The notes beneath the pieces were generated by a model. It saw nothing but the letters and a program-made list of their open reading frames with translations, did no database searches and was not told the origin of the DNA. A stretch of DNA of 64,000 bases from an uncultured Lachnospiraceae bacterium (GTDB lineage Bacteria; Bacillota; Clostridia; Lachnospirales; Lachnospiraceae), in the NCBI GenBank assembly GCA_910588825.1, contig CAJURF010000006.1:11902-75901 (forward strand), written 5' to 3'. The translations under genes and the position numbers were made by a program. Positions 8,343 through 17,700 of the stretch are shown in pieces. Within the stretch, counting starts at the first letter, position 1, and each line of letters begins with the position of its first letter.

Positions 8343-9172
8343 TCTTCCCCCTCCTGTCTTTTCTTCCCGCACAGCTGTCCATAGATGGAGATGGCCAGGA
8401 GCAGCCCGCCGCTTACACATGCTGTCAGAATCCAAGGGGATACTTCTGTGTCGTCCCCTGTCTGTACTGCCGCGGTGGGCGTGCCGCCGTCGCCGATGGT
8501 CTCGGTGCGCAGCTGGCTGGCCGGCGTGCCGGGGCGCGGTGTGGCGCCGGTACTTCCGGACGGCCCCGACGGACTGGTCGGATTGGAGTCATTGAGTTCC
8601 ACGGCAAAGTTCATGGCCAGGTCAGCCAGGGTGTTCTGATAATCATTGCCCTGAGTCTCCCCGTCCAGAGCAACTGTCAGGGTGATCTGCCCTTTCTGGC
8701 CTTTTGCCAGGGTATCCAGGTAAAAATATTCATCCAGGGCGTCTGTGGCCGCTTTCAGGCCCTCCCCCGCGCCGCCGGCTTTCTCGCCGCCTACTGTATC
8801 GCTGCTGAACAGAGTGTTCTTTTTGCCTTTATGGTCTGTATAGGAAAGCTGATACGTATAGGCTCCGCCCCCTGTGGCGGAATTGGCGCTTCTGTCTTCC
8901 AGGGAATACAGAATCTGGTTGGTCATGTACCAGTCGGATGCCTTGCTGTTCTTATTTTCCAGTGACAGTTTCAGCACCGCCCGGTCACCGGGCTGCATGC
9001 CGTAGATCACTTCATCCAGGTCGGAAGCTCCGAAATTGCTTTCCATCTTGTTTCCTTCCTGGAAGGTGACGGTCCATTTGGAGCTGCCCCGGGAGGTTTC
9101 CCCCCAGGCAGTGGCTGCCAGGGAAATGACACATACCGTGGAAAGGAACAGGCTGGCTATTTTCTTTTTCAT
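8339..9172 (-). CDS. Exported fibre-associated protein with QTGD-type C-terminal signal
   Basis: 277 residues. It has an N-terminal signal peptide (KKKIASLFLSTVCVISLAATAWG) and a folded region of about 170 residues with alternating strands, including a motif about non-alpha extension (PGDRAVLKLSLENKNS) common in TasA-like sandwich proteins. A Pro/Ser/Gly/Thr spacer follows, then VQTGDDT before a C-terminal hydrophobic helix and a KKRQEGEE tail. The QTGD motif resembles variant sorting signals, but cleavage by the sortase encoded here is only an inference. A strong TAAGGAGGGGA site precedes the ATG and includes the upstream gene's stop codon. I cannot assign a precise family. Confidence 0.6.
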   Translation of the reverse strand: MKKKIASLFLSTVCVISLAATAWGETSRGSSKWTVTFQEGNKMESNFGASDLDEVIYGMQPGDRAVLKLSLENKNSKASDWYMTNQILYSLEDRSANSATGGGAYTYQLSYTDHKGKKNTLFSSDTVGGEKAGGAGEGLKAATDALDEYFYLDTLAKGQKGQITLTVALDGETQGNDYQNTLADLAMNFAVELNDSNPTSPSGPSGSTGATPRPGTPASQLRTETIGDGGTPTAAVQTGDDTEVSPWILTACVSGGLLLAISIYGQLCGKKRQEGEE

Positions 9173-9186
9173 ATGCTGTCCCCTCC

Positions 9187-9957
9187 TTAATCCAGGCTCA
9201 GGGAGCCGTTGTTGACAGTGACTTTTCGTCCCCAGGCGCTCCAGATGGCATCCTGGGCGTTATGTTCCTGTACAGCGTCCACTTTGGCTTCCACATGGAA
9301 CTGGGCGCCGTTGTAATCGTAGGTGGTCCGGATGGTGGTATACCCGTCCTGTGTGGTGCTCTCCTGGGTAACTTCTTCGGCAGCCCTGGGACTGACTGTC
9401 AGGCTGTTGGCAAAGAGCGGGCTCTCACTGCCGGACTCCAGCAGCTTATTGTAATACAGCACGGTCCTCTCCGGTGTGGAGGCCGCTTCATCCACCAGCC
9501 AGCCGCTGTCTTCCCCGGCCAGATCCAGGCCGATGAATTCCGGGGACAGCTGGGGCAGTTTATTCCCATCCGCGTCCATCCAGTACCGGTAAACGCTCAC
9601 ACGGACATACTGGCCGATGGTTCCGGTATTTTTCACATTCAGTTCTTCCGTGTATTTTTTTCCGATTTTAAAATTCTCCCCTTCCGGCACCATCTGGGAC
9701 AGCAGGATTCCGGTGGAATCATCCCAGGAGCCGTCCGCCGCGTTGGCATCGTAGTTGCGCCAGGAGACACTTTTTCCGTTTTCCTGAAGCGTCACGCCGA
9801 TGTCATACATCTGCACCCGGGTGGAATAGGTCTCGGAATAATAGGCCAGGGCCGCCCGGGCGCCTCCGATGGAAGCGGTGAGAAGAAGCACTACTGCCGC
9901 CGCGAATGCTGCCAGTGTCACGGCAGGGGATGCCAGGAATTCTCTTACTTTTTTCAC
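9187..9957 (-). CDS. TasA/camelysin-like exported protein
   Basis: 256 residues with a long hydrophobic signal (LAAFAAAVVLLLTASIGGARA) followed by AALAYYSETYSTRVQMYDIGV. The ALAYYS-type segment at the cleavage site is typical of SipW-dependent precursors such as TasA and CalY. The body is beta-rich with NTG-IGQYVRVSVYRYW, a sandwich pattern of TasA-like proteins. The SipW-like peptidase encoded three genes downstream is the probable processing enzyme. It lies four bases after the next TasA-like gene, consistent with cotranslation. It is likely a fibre subunit or its cap. Confidence 0.65.
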   Translation of the reverse strand: MKKVREFLASPAVTLAAFAAAVVLLLTASIGGARAALAYYSETYSTRVQMYDIGVTLQENGKSVSWRNYDANAADGSWDDSTGILLSQMVPEGENFKIGKKYTEELNVKNTGTIGQYVRVSVYRYWMDADGNKLPQLSPEFIGLDLAGEDSGWLVDEAASTPERTVLYYNKLLESGSESPLFANSLTVSPRAAEEVTQESTTQDGYTTIRTTYDYNGAQFHVEAKVDAVQEHNAQDAIWSAWGRKVTVNNGSLSLD

Positions 9958-9960
9958 TGC

Positions 9961-10470
9961 TTACTCGCCCCCTTCCGCACTCTTTTGGGTTACCTTCTGC
10001 TCCCAGTTTTCATAGGGAGTGCCATCTTCGCCGTAACACACCGGTGTGGTCTCATACACCACGGCCACATTGAAGTTTTCCCCGTCTTCCACAGTTTCCG
10101 GCACACCGCTGATTCTCACCAGCAGCTCATCTGTAGTCTGGCCGGCCTCTAAGATATCGCTGTAGTGGTAATAACCATCCTCCTGCAGTGTCCATTTCCC
10201 TGATCCGCTGCTGTAGTCCAGCGCGTAGGCACTGCCACAGAAAGCCAGGGCCCTGACGTAAACCGGCTGGGAACCTTCCTGGCTGGTGATGGTGATCCGC
10301 TTAGTCCAGTTGGAGAATTCCTCATGGATGCTGGTCTCATCCCCCAGCCGGATAGCATAGCCGCCCCCGGCCTGGGCGTAGGTGGTAAAGTAAGCCCACG
10401 CACTTCCCACAGCCGCGCTGGAAACCATCACGGCTGCCAGAACCGCCAGGGCTGCACTTTTCTTCTTCAT
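9961..10470 (-). CDS. Small TasA-like SipW-dependent exported protein
   Basis: 169 residues with a signal peptide (LAVLAAVMVSSAAVGSAWA) followed directly by YFTTYAQAGGGY, the aromatic start expected of SipW-dependent mature proteins. The mature part (about 145 residues) is a probable beta-sandwich with ITITSQEGSQPVYVRALAF and a closing EKVTQ-like region. It resembles the following gene in overall plan but is shorter. It is likely a minor or initiating fibre subunit processed by the SipW-like enzyme; this is inferred from the signal and neighbours, not from a full family match. Confidence 0.6.
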   Translation of the reverse strand: MKKKSAALAVLAAVMVSSAAVGSAWAYFTTYAQAGGGYAIRLGDETSIHEEFSNWTKRITITSQEGSQPVYVRALAFCGSAYALDYSSGSGKWTLQEDGYYHYSDILEAGQTTDELLVRISGVPETVEDGENFNVAVVYETTPVCYGEDGTPYENWEQKVTQKSAEGGE

Positions 10471-10483
10471 TAATCATCCCCCC

Positions 10484-11548
10484 TTACTCACCGTCCGCAG
10501 CCTGCGTCCAGCGCCATCCGTTCTCTGTGCTGTAGTCAAACTGGTTGACCACTGTGCCGCCGCCTTTATTGGAGCTGTCATAATTGTTGGTAAAGTCCAC
10601 GGACGCGCGGCCGTCCGCTCCCACTGCGGTGGTCTGCGTATTGGCTTGTGCCGTATAAACCGCGCCGGAATATACTTCTGTGACGGTCACCTGGGCACCC
10701 ATGGGGATTTTCTCCACCCGGGCAGTCTGCCGTCCCGGCCCAGAAAAGGGCAGGTGTGCCACATCGCTGAATACTGTCTGGCCGTTTAACACCGCTTCCA
10801 CCTGAAATACGAAGTCCGTATCGCTGCCGTCCTGATAGACGGGAAGGGTCTTTGTGATTTCCAGGGTGCCGAAACGGACTGTTTGTTCCGGCTTTAAGGA
10901 TACGGATAAGTCATAGAGCCATTCCCCCTCCCCGGCTGTGCTGGCGGGAGTGCCGCCCTGGGCTTCTTTTCCCGGCAGGGAGACCAGTGACGGCGCAAAG
11001 GTGTAGCGGTATCCGCCGAAATCCACCACAGTGGCCAGTTCTTCTTTTCCATCCTCCCGGGTTACGGTGGTGGTATAATCAGCAACCCCTTCCCCCCTGG
11101 CTGCTGCCAGATATAGGCCGCATCCGGGAAGTTCAATCCTGCTGCCTGCCATGCCTGTGGCATCCGGGGCAGCATTTCCCGAGAAGGCGGTTTCTGCCGC
11201 TTTCTGCGCCAGGGCATCCCAAGCAGCACTGTCCGGCTGGTCCTTCAGGGAAAGGCCGCTGTAAGCCCCGGTAAACTGGTACGTATACGTGTCATAATCA
11301 CTGTCCGGCACCGCGTCTGCCACTTTGTACAGCTCCACCACAACCGCTGCCTGTTCCAGCTCCTGGGACAATGCTCCGCTGGCCGGATGCACGGTCAGGG
11401 AACAGGAGCGGCTGGTATCCACTGCCTGTGCGGCGGCCTCCAGGTCCGGCGCTGCGCAGGCAGCACCAAAAGCCAGGGCAAATGCCAGCAGAGGGCATGC
11501 CGCGCGGCCAGCCAGCCGTCTGTGCCGGTGATTCCATTTTATTTTCAT
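10484..11548 (-). CDS. Pilin-like exported protein with FctA/Spy0128-like domain
   Basis: 354 residues. It has an N-terminal signal region (ACPLLAFALAFGAACA), a first beta domain reading LTVHPASGA and VVVELYKVAD with a Gly-Leu-Tyr-Leu pattern typical of pilin N domains, then ITKTLPVYQDGSDTDFVFQV and VTVTEVYSGAVYT. The latter are hallmarks of streptococcal FctA/Spy0128-like domains that form Lys-Asn isopeptide bonds. It ends after a Gly-rich linker in NGWRWTQAADGE without an LPXTG motif or membrane helix, so it may be a secreted accessory or attach through another subunit. It is one gene before the sortase in transcription-reverse order, placing it in the same assembly. Confidence 0.65.
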   Translation of the reverse strand: MKIKWNHRHRRLAGRAACPLLAFALAFGAACAAPDLEAAAQAVDTSRSCSLTVHPASGALSQELEQAAVVVELYKVADAVPDSDYDTYTYQFTGAYSGLSLKDQPDSAAWDALAQKAAETAFSGNAAPDATGMAGSRIELPGCGLYLAAARGEGVADYTTTVTREDGKEELATVVDFGGYRYTFAPSLVSLPGKEAQGGTPASTAGEGEWLYDLSVSLKPEQTVRFGTLEITKTLPVYQDGSDTDFVFQVEAVLNGQTVFSDVAHLPFSGPGRQTARVEKIPMGAQVTVTEVYSGAVYTAQANTQTTAVGADGRASVDFTNNYDSSNKGGGTVVNQFDYSTENGWRWTQAADGE

Positions 11549-11608
11549 GGGCGTCTCCTCCTTTAATTTTCTATGTACTTTTTTATGATTCCACAGTGTC
11601 CTTTTGTG

Positions 11609-12544
11609 TCAGCTGCCGCTGTTCTTAGGCTCATCCTTTTGGGCCGCCCCCTTTTTCATCTCAGCCAGAATCTCCTGGTGGGATTTTCCCGGCTTTTTCC
11701 GGCGGTAGTAAATGAGCATAGCCGCCAGGATCAGGAACAGCATGGGGATTCCCACTGCGGGAACCACAATATAAGACGGGATTCTGGACGCATCCGCGGT
11801 TACCGTCACATCACCGGACAGGTTCTTGATGCGCCTGCCTCTCAGCAGAATCCGGTGGGTATTGATGCCGTAGGGCGTACAGGTGACCAGTGTGCAGTAA
11901 TCCCGTTTCTTCACAATGGAAAGTTCATCCACCTCCTCCGGCAGAACAATCCTGATCTGGTCTACCTTGTAGGTGATGGTCTGGTCCAGGACTGTGAGGG
12001 TGAAAATGTCGCCTTCTCCCAGCTTATCCAGATCCGTAAAGAGCTTGGCACTGGGCAGCCCCCGGTGTCCGGAAAGAATACAGTGTGTCCCCCGGCCTCC
12101 CACCGGAAGGGACGAGCCCGCGATGTGGCCCACTGCAATCTGAAGCACCGATTCTTCTGTCCCATGATAAATAGGAAGATTCACGTCGATGGAAGGAATC
12201 TGTATATACCCCATAATACCATTGCTTGTAATATCCAGCACTTTCTCATATTCAGCGTACTCTGCCTCAGTTAGATTGAAATGGATTCCGGGGGCAAGAG
12301 ACTCATTATATGCCCTGGCCGCGTCGAAAATCCGCTCCTTTTCTTCCTTTGTCATGTCTTCTACTGTCCCCACGTAATTGGCGATAGCCTGCGTGGAATG
12401 CATGGAATTCCACCAGTCGCTGACAGAAGGGTAGAGCATGACGGAGATACCTGCCAACAGGATAACTACTAATAGGATTGTTGAAATCGAGGGGCCCTTT
12501 CTTTTTTTTCCTCTTTCCGCCTGTGTTTTTGCTTTCTTTCCCAT
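11609..12544 (-). CDS. srtC: Class C sortase (pilus polymerase)
   Basis: 311 residues from the ATG at 12544 (GGGGA upstream; a GTG at 12556 would add four residues). It has a basic N terminus, membrane helix about 20-38, catalytic domain and a second C-terminal membrane helix (about 255-280), the topology of pilus-polymerising class C sortases. Catalytic His160 lies in LSGHRG, Cys222 in LVTCTPYG and Arg231 in THRILLRG. A SDWWN segment near residue 44 may correspond to the lid. It should join LPXTG subunits such as the proteins at 12768-14309 and 14744-19600 and is encoded immediately downstream of the major pilin. Confidence 0.92.
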   Translation of the reverse strand: MGKKAKTQAERGKKRKGPSISTILLVVILLAGISVMLYPSVSDWWNSMHSTQAIANYVGTVEDMTKEEKERIFDAARAYNESLAPGIHFNLTEAEYAEYEKVLDITSNGIMGYIQIPSIDVNLPIYHGTEESVLQIAVGHIAGSSLPVGGRGTHCILSGHRGLPSAKLFTDLDKLGEGDIFTLTVLDQTITYKVDQIRIVLPEEVDELSIVKKRDYCTLVTCTPYGINTHRILLRGRRIKNLSGDVTVTADASRIPSYIVVPAVGIPMLFLILAAMLIYYRRKKPGKSHQEILAEMKKGAAQKDEPKNSGS

Positions 12545-12767
12545 ACGTTTCCCCACAATTGTTTTTCATGGATCACGGACTTTTATCCGTCCATCTACTG
12601 GCGTTGGCCGGGGCTTTCCCCGTTGCTCGCCGCACACCACGGGAAGGTGCCAGCCTGTGCGGCATTCCCCCGGAAGTGGCTTTTGCCCGCCGGGGGATGT
12701 GTTTTTTTCAGTTTCGCTTATGTAAACATCGGATTTCACTGCCTGACGCCTGGCCTGTGTGAACCGA

Positions 12768-14309
12768 TTAAGCTTCTTTGCTCATGCGTTTCTTAGTAAC
12801 CAGCAGAACTGCCGCGCCCACTACCAGGATGCCGCCGATGATGTAGAAGATTGTGGTACCGATACCACCGGTGGAGGGAAGTTCTGTACCTGCGTTGTTT
12901 ACTACGGTGATGCTTTTTACAGGAACAGATGCCTGTTCTGTTTTATCTATTTTATTGCTGGTTTCCGTATTCACGATTTTTCCGCTCTCGTCTTTATAAT
13001 AAGTAATTTTCGTAGTATACTGGCTTGTTTCGTCAATAGCTGGAGTAATAGTCATTGGATTTTTTAACTTGTTATATCCAGCAGGAGCTTTTGTCTCTTC
13101 TATTGTGTACGCTCCTGCAGCAAGGCCTTTCACCACGATTAAACCATTTGAATCTGATGTCAATGTCGCTGAGGGTGTTGCATTTGGGTCATATGTGTAT
13201 ATTCCATCAGCATTTTTGGTAACTTTGATATCAACGTTATCTTTTTTCAAACTAAACTCAGCATTTTCCAGACCTGCACCGCTAGGATCAACTTTATTGA
13301 TTGCAAGCGCATAGGTGTAGACAGTAGCTGTTACCGTTTCTGTTTCTTCACTTGGCTTTCCACTGCCGCCATTATTTACATAATTCCATGCGAGTGAAGC
13401 GGTGTTAACATTTCCCTGGCTGGCAATTACAGCATCTTCACCCAGTTTAAGAGTATACGTTACAACCAACTTCTGGTTTGAATCATATAAGCTTGTGCTA
13501 TTCTGATCGACCCATGGAATGGTTAATGTGAAACCGCTGTTAGTGTCTTTCTTGGTATAGCCAGTTGTGTCGACTGGTGTTCCTCCAACAGTTACCTTCG
13601 TAATCTGAAGGTCTGAGAAAACCTGCTTATCAAAGTTATCTGTAATCACATATTCCTTAATTTGTTTGTATTCATTCCCCTCTTTGCCATAGTTTAAGGT
13701 ATCAACGCTCAACTGGAATGTTACAGTATCTCCGTATGATGCGCTGTCAACGGATAACAATTCATCACCTTTAACAATTTTTTTGCCGTCCTCTGGATCC
13801 CAGCCGGGATTTCCCACATTTTTATCATTTACTATAGCGCTTGGAGTAGTACTGTCTAAAGTAATAGCCGCGCCGTTGCTTACGCTGGATTCAATCAGAT
13901 AATAGCCATAGTCCAACTCATTAAACGTCAGGACAGTGCCTTCTGCACCTGTTACCTCGGCAACAGCTTCTCCTTTTATCCCATTCAAAAAGCTTTGCAG
14001 ACCCTCATCTGTTTCTGAAAGTTCTTTCTTTTTCGTAATAGAACCATCTTCATTTTGTTCAAAATAATCGTTTACTGGCAAGGTGTCAGAATACGTATAA
14101 GCTATGTTTCCGTCACCATACGTTGCGTTAAAAATTTTATAAATCCTATAGGTTGCGCCTTTTGATGCATTGTTGATTGTAATAGAAGCATTGTCTTCGC
14201 CCTTTTTGTCGGGAGCTGGAGTTACTGTCTGCGCAAATACAGGGATTGTCATTGCTAATGCCATCATCATAGCCAGAACTAAACTGGCAATTTTTTTCAT
14301 TTTTTTCAT
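12768..14309 (-). CDS. Major pilin (LPXTG, isopeptide-forming)
   Basis: 513 residues starting at the ATG at 14309 after AAAGGAGA. The signal peptide (KKIASLVLAMMMALAMTIPVFA) is followed by a first beta domain, a middle domain beginning near GNPGWDPEDGKKIVKGDE, and a C-terminal domain with the E-box YTIEETKAPAGYNKL. The LPSTG sorting motif (about 477-481) precedes a hydrophobic helix and KKRMSKEA tail. The E-box Glu and downstream Asn residues indicate intramolecular isopeptide bonds; the pilin Lys is probably one of the Lys in the GKKIVKGDE region. It is the shaft subunit polymerised by the adjacent class C sortase. Confidence 0.9.
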   Translation of the reverse strand: MKKMKKIASLVLAMMMALAMTIPVFAQTVTPAPDKKGEDNASITINNASKGATYRIYKIFNATYGDGNIAYTYSDTLPVNDYFEQNEDGSITKKKELSETDEGLQSFLNGIKGEAVAEVTGAEGTVLTFNELDYGYYLIESSVSNGAAITLDSTTPSAIVNDKNVGNPGWDPEDGKKIVKGDELLSVDSASYGDTVTFQLSVDTLNYGKEGNEYKQIKEYVITDNFDKQVFSDLQITKVTVGGTPVDTTGYTKKDTNSGFTLTIPWVDQNSTSLYDSNQKLVVTYTLKLGEDAVIASQGNVNTASLAWNYVNNGGSGKPSEETETVTATVYTYALAINKVDPSGAGLENAEFSLKKDNVDIKVTKNADGIYTYDPNATPSATLTSDSNGLIVVKGLAAGAYTIEETKAPAGYNKLKNPMTITPAIDETSQYTTKITYYKDESGKIVNTETSNKIDKTEQASVPVKSITVVNNAGTELPSTGGIGTTIFYIIGGILVVGAAVLLVTKKRMSKEA

Positions 14310-14743
14310 GAAAATTCTCCTTTCAAATTTAAAATTCTTTTTTAGTGTAATCATGTGTTTCGTTACCCCATACGTTCTGTTTCACAGACACATTTCTTTC
14401 CTAAGGGGTACAGTTATAGTACATAAAACCCAGTTTTTCCACGCATCACCCCTTTCACTCCGGTGTACCGCTTGAACAGCGGAAGAACCTTCCACCTGCA
14501 TTTTGCTGTCCTGCGGCACAGGTTTTGCATTTATCTATTGGGTGTGGACTTTAAAATCTTATTTTCCGCCTGCCAGACCGTTTCCAGGAGAGAAGCTCCT
14601 GTTTGAACATGGGATAAATTGCTAATTATCTTAGTTTCATCAATCCTGGAAACTTTTTCTGGCGCCTGGAAGCGTTGTTTTCAAAATCCAAACCATTTTG
14701 GGAACAGTTTTGGCATTGTGAGCTGTGCTCTGCGGCCGGAGGC
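14310..14743 (-). other. Intergenic leader upstream of the major pilin gene
   Basis: No gene is visible in these 434 bases. The segment precedes the pilin gene and may hold a second promoter: a TATAAC element lies near 14410-14416 on the minus strand but with no convincing -35 box. A 6-bp hairpin (CAGGAG/CTCCTG, 14585-14601) has no T run. The long leader may serve to set pilin expression separately from the adhesin. Confidence 0.35.
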
Positions 14744-17700
14744 TTATCTGTGAAGCCTCTTCTGGCGGCGTTTCTGCCTTATACTGTAGCCATACAACAG
14801 GAACGCTGCTGTTGAGAACAGGACTGCACTCCCGATTGCAAACGGATAGGTTCCGGAACCACCTGTGTGCGGCAGTTTGTAGCCGGTTGAGTTGGGGATT
14901 TTGATTTCGTAATATCCCTCTTCATTAATTGAATACTCTTTTTCCCTATCATCTGAAGACAAATTAGGATTGTTGACAGTAACTTTACCCTTGCTTATCG
15001 TGATAATTACATCTTGAGAAAGTTTGTTGTAGCCATCAGGTGCTTTGGTCTCACTTAACCTGTAAGTGCCATATGCCAGTTCTCCCTCAAAGAAAACTCC
15101 GTTTTCATCTGAAACTGCCACTCCATTGATGGAATTTTTGGAATCGTCATTGGAATATAGACTAAACTCTGCTCCACTTAAAAGATGACCTGAGGTACTG
15201 CCCACTTTAACAAATTTTATCGTTGCTTTCTCAGGCTCTTCTTTCTCATTTTTCACTTTTAAGACATTCCCGGTAATTTCAGCACTGCCGCTGATTATCC
15301 TGTTTATTTTCCCATTCTCAACTTGAAATTGAATTGCTGCACTATTTAATTTGTAACTTGCGGGTGCCTTTTCTTCTGTTAATGTATAAGTGCCTGGAGA
15401 CAAATCAGATAAGCGTAATTCCCCATTGCTGATTTCAAATTTAGGTTCGTTTGCATCGTTTTGAATGCTTATCCATTGCTGTCCATCATAATACTGCGTT
15501 GTCGCAGTCTCACCGTTTAGGATTTGCCGATTTAGACTAAATTCTGCCCCGCTTAACAGTTGATCTGTACTGCTATCTACTTTGGCAATTGTAACATCCG
15601 CTAATTGAGTATTTGTGATTGTGCATTCTGTCAGCTTCGTTACTTTCTCCATATAACTGATAACACGCTTGCTCTTATCTGCACCAGATTCGATTCCTTC
15701 GTTTGTCAGGTTATTTGAACCGATTTTAAATTCTTCTGTTAAATCATCGAAAATAATCCTATGGCTCGCAGCAGAAAATCCTCCCCCATCCACATTGTCT
15801 GGTTCAAATTTGCTGGCACCCTCCTTATTGTTTACCAGCAGAAGTGATCCGCCTATATCCCCCTCGATATTTAGAAAACGATCTGGATATTGTTTACTTT
15901 CCAGCAACAGGCTGCCGTCTGCTGCTGTCACTTTCCATTTGATATTATCCGTTACAGAATCTGACGAAAGGACACCTTCTTTTACTGTTTTGACATTAAA
16001 ACCCTCTATTTTCTCTCCATCACTAACACCTAACGCTTTATTACCGGTGACATTGAGGAAGATTACTTCTTTTTCAGCAATTTCAGACTCATTTGAAGCA
16101 TCGACCTTCAGCCAGCTCTGCCCTCCCTGAGGGGCTATTTTGCTTTGGACTTTTTTCTCATATCCAATCGGTGGATTTTTTTCATCAACTTCGTAAATGT
16201 ACTCGATTAATTTTGTTGCAGGATCTTTATAAACTTCTAATCCTTCGAAAAGGTGCTGCCATTTTTTTCCTTCATTTAGCTCAACTTCCTCACTAAATGT
16301 CTCATCTTTTTTCCTGCTTCCATTTTCCATATAATATCTGCTTAAGACAGCTGTAACAGGTGTATGGCTTGTTTCATTATCTCTCCATTCTTTCTTAATC
16401 GTTACAGTACTTGCTTCCGGTGTCTCGATTTTATATCGGGGAATGATATTGAACTTGATTTTACAATTGGATTCAAAGCCTCCTCTTTCCAAATAATAAA
16501 CTTTTAATGTGTGCTTACCCTTTTCTAATGTGGAGACAATTGATGATATGTCAGCATTATAAGAAACTTTGTTATTTTGAGGATCTTTTGAAAATACTTC
16601 ACATTTTCCGGTGGAGAAATTTATGCTGCCATCAACTTTCCCATGAACTCCCCCCATATCCAGAACCAATTTATCATCTATAAAGACCCAGACATCATCA
16701 TCGCCTGAAAACTCAAATACCATGTCCCTGCCTTTATATTGGTTTACCTTTTTATAATTGGGGTCATTTTCATTTTTGGGAACATCACCTGGAAGATAAA
16801 AATTAATCTCTGAGTTCATACCAAAATGATAATTCACACTGCCATCGGTCATGCTGTATGCTGTATCGCCAAAAGGTTTATTTAGCGGGAAAAATCCTGC
16901 CTTAGTCTCTCCGTTCTCTTTTTTTATACAGTCTGTTTTTTCTTGAATATAAAACCTGTTTTCAGACGGGTTATAGGAAGCTCCATTTTCATCGCTGTCA
17001 TAAAGATAATAACCTTCATTATTAGTTTCAGTTCCCAGCTTATATAAAAATTCACCTTCTCCCAAATAATGTACTCCAAGCCGCTCGTCATTTTCGTTAA
17101 AAAGGTAATCATCAAGTAATGTTTTTAACTGTGGCCCCCACGCTCCCTGAGATGGCTTAGGTGTAGTTCCGCCTTGATTTGATTGATTCCACGTCCTTTC
17201 GTTACTCGGATACCCTAAAGTCCTTCTGTTTCCATCAAAAAAGATAAAGCTACAAACTTCGTTTATTTTACTGAATAAACCACTATCACTCCATATTTCT
17301 CTCTTTTTTGTTATTGGTGATGTTTCATGCTGATATGTTGTACTATAAATATTAAATAATTCATTATAATCAAACACTTTAGTGGTAATAAACTCAGTAT
17401 ATTCAGCTCTGTCTCTCATTCCGTTTTCAGTTTGAATTAATGAAATCTCAGGATTATCGGCAAAATTAGATTCATCAGCAATCCAGTCGGCATAGAAAAT
17501 ATTATTTTTCCTGGTATCAATTTTTGCGGAAACCGCATTGCTTCCGGTTTTATAATATTTTTCATCCGCGATATTGTACCATCCAGCCAATTTATATTTA
17601 TATGTCCTATCTGCCGCCTGGCCTTTTATGGCTGCTTTACTGATACAATCCGTTTTACCGCAGTGGTCAAAGTCGAATTGATTTTCATGATTTTCTAAAT

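Noticed and set aside
14585..14601. Terminator between adhesin and pilin genes
   Set aside because: A 6-bp stem with no T run in either direction.
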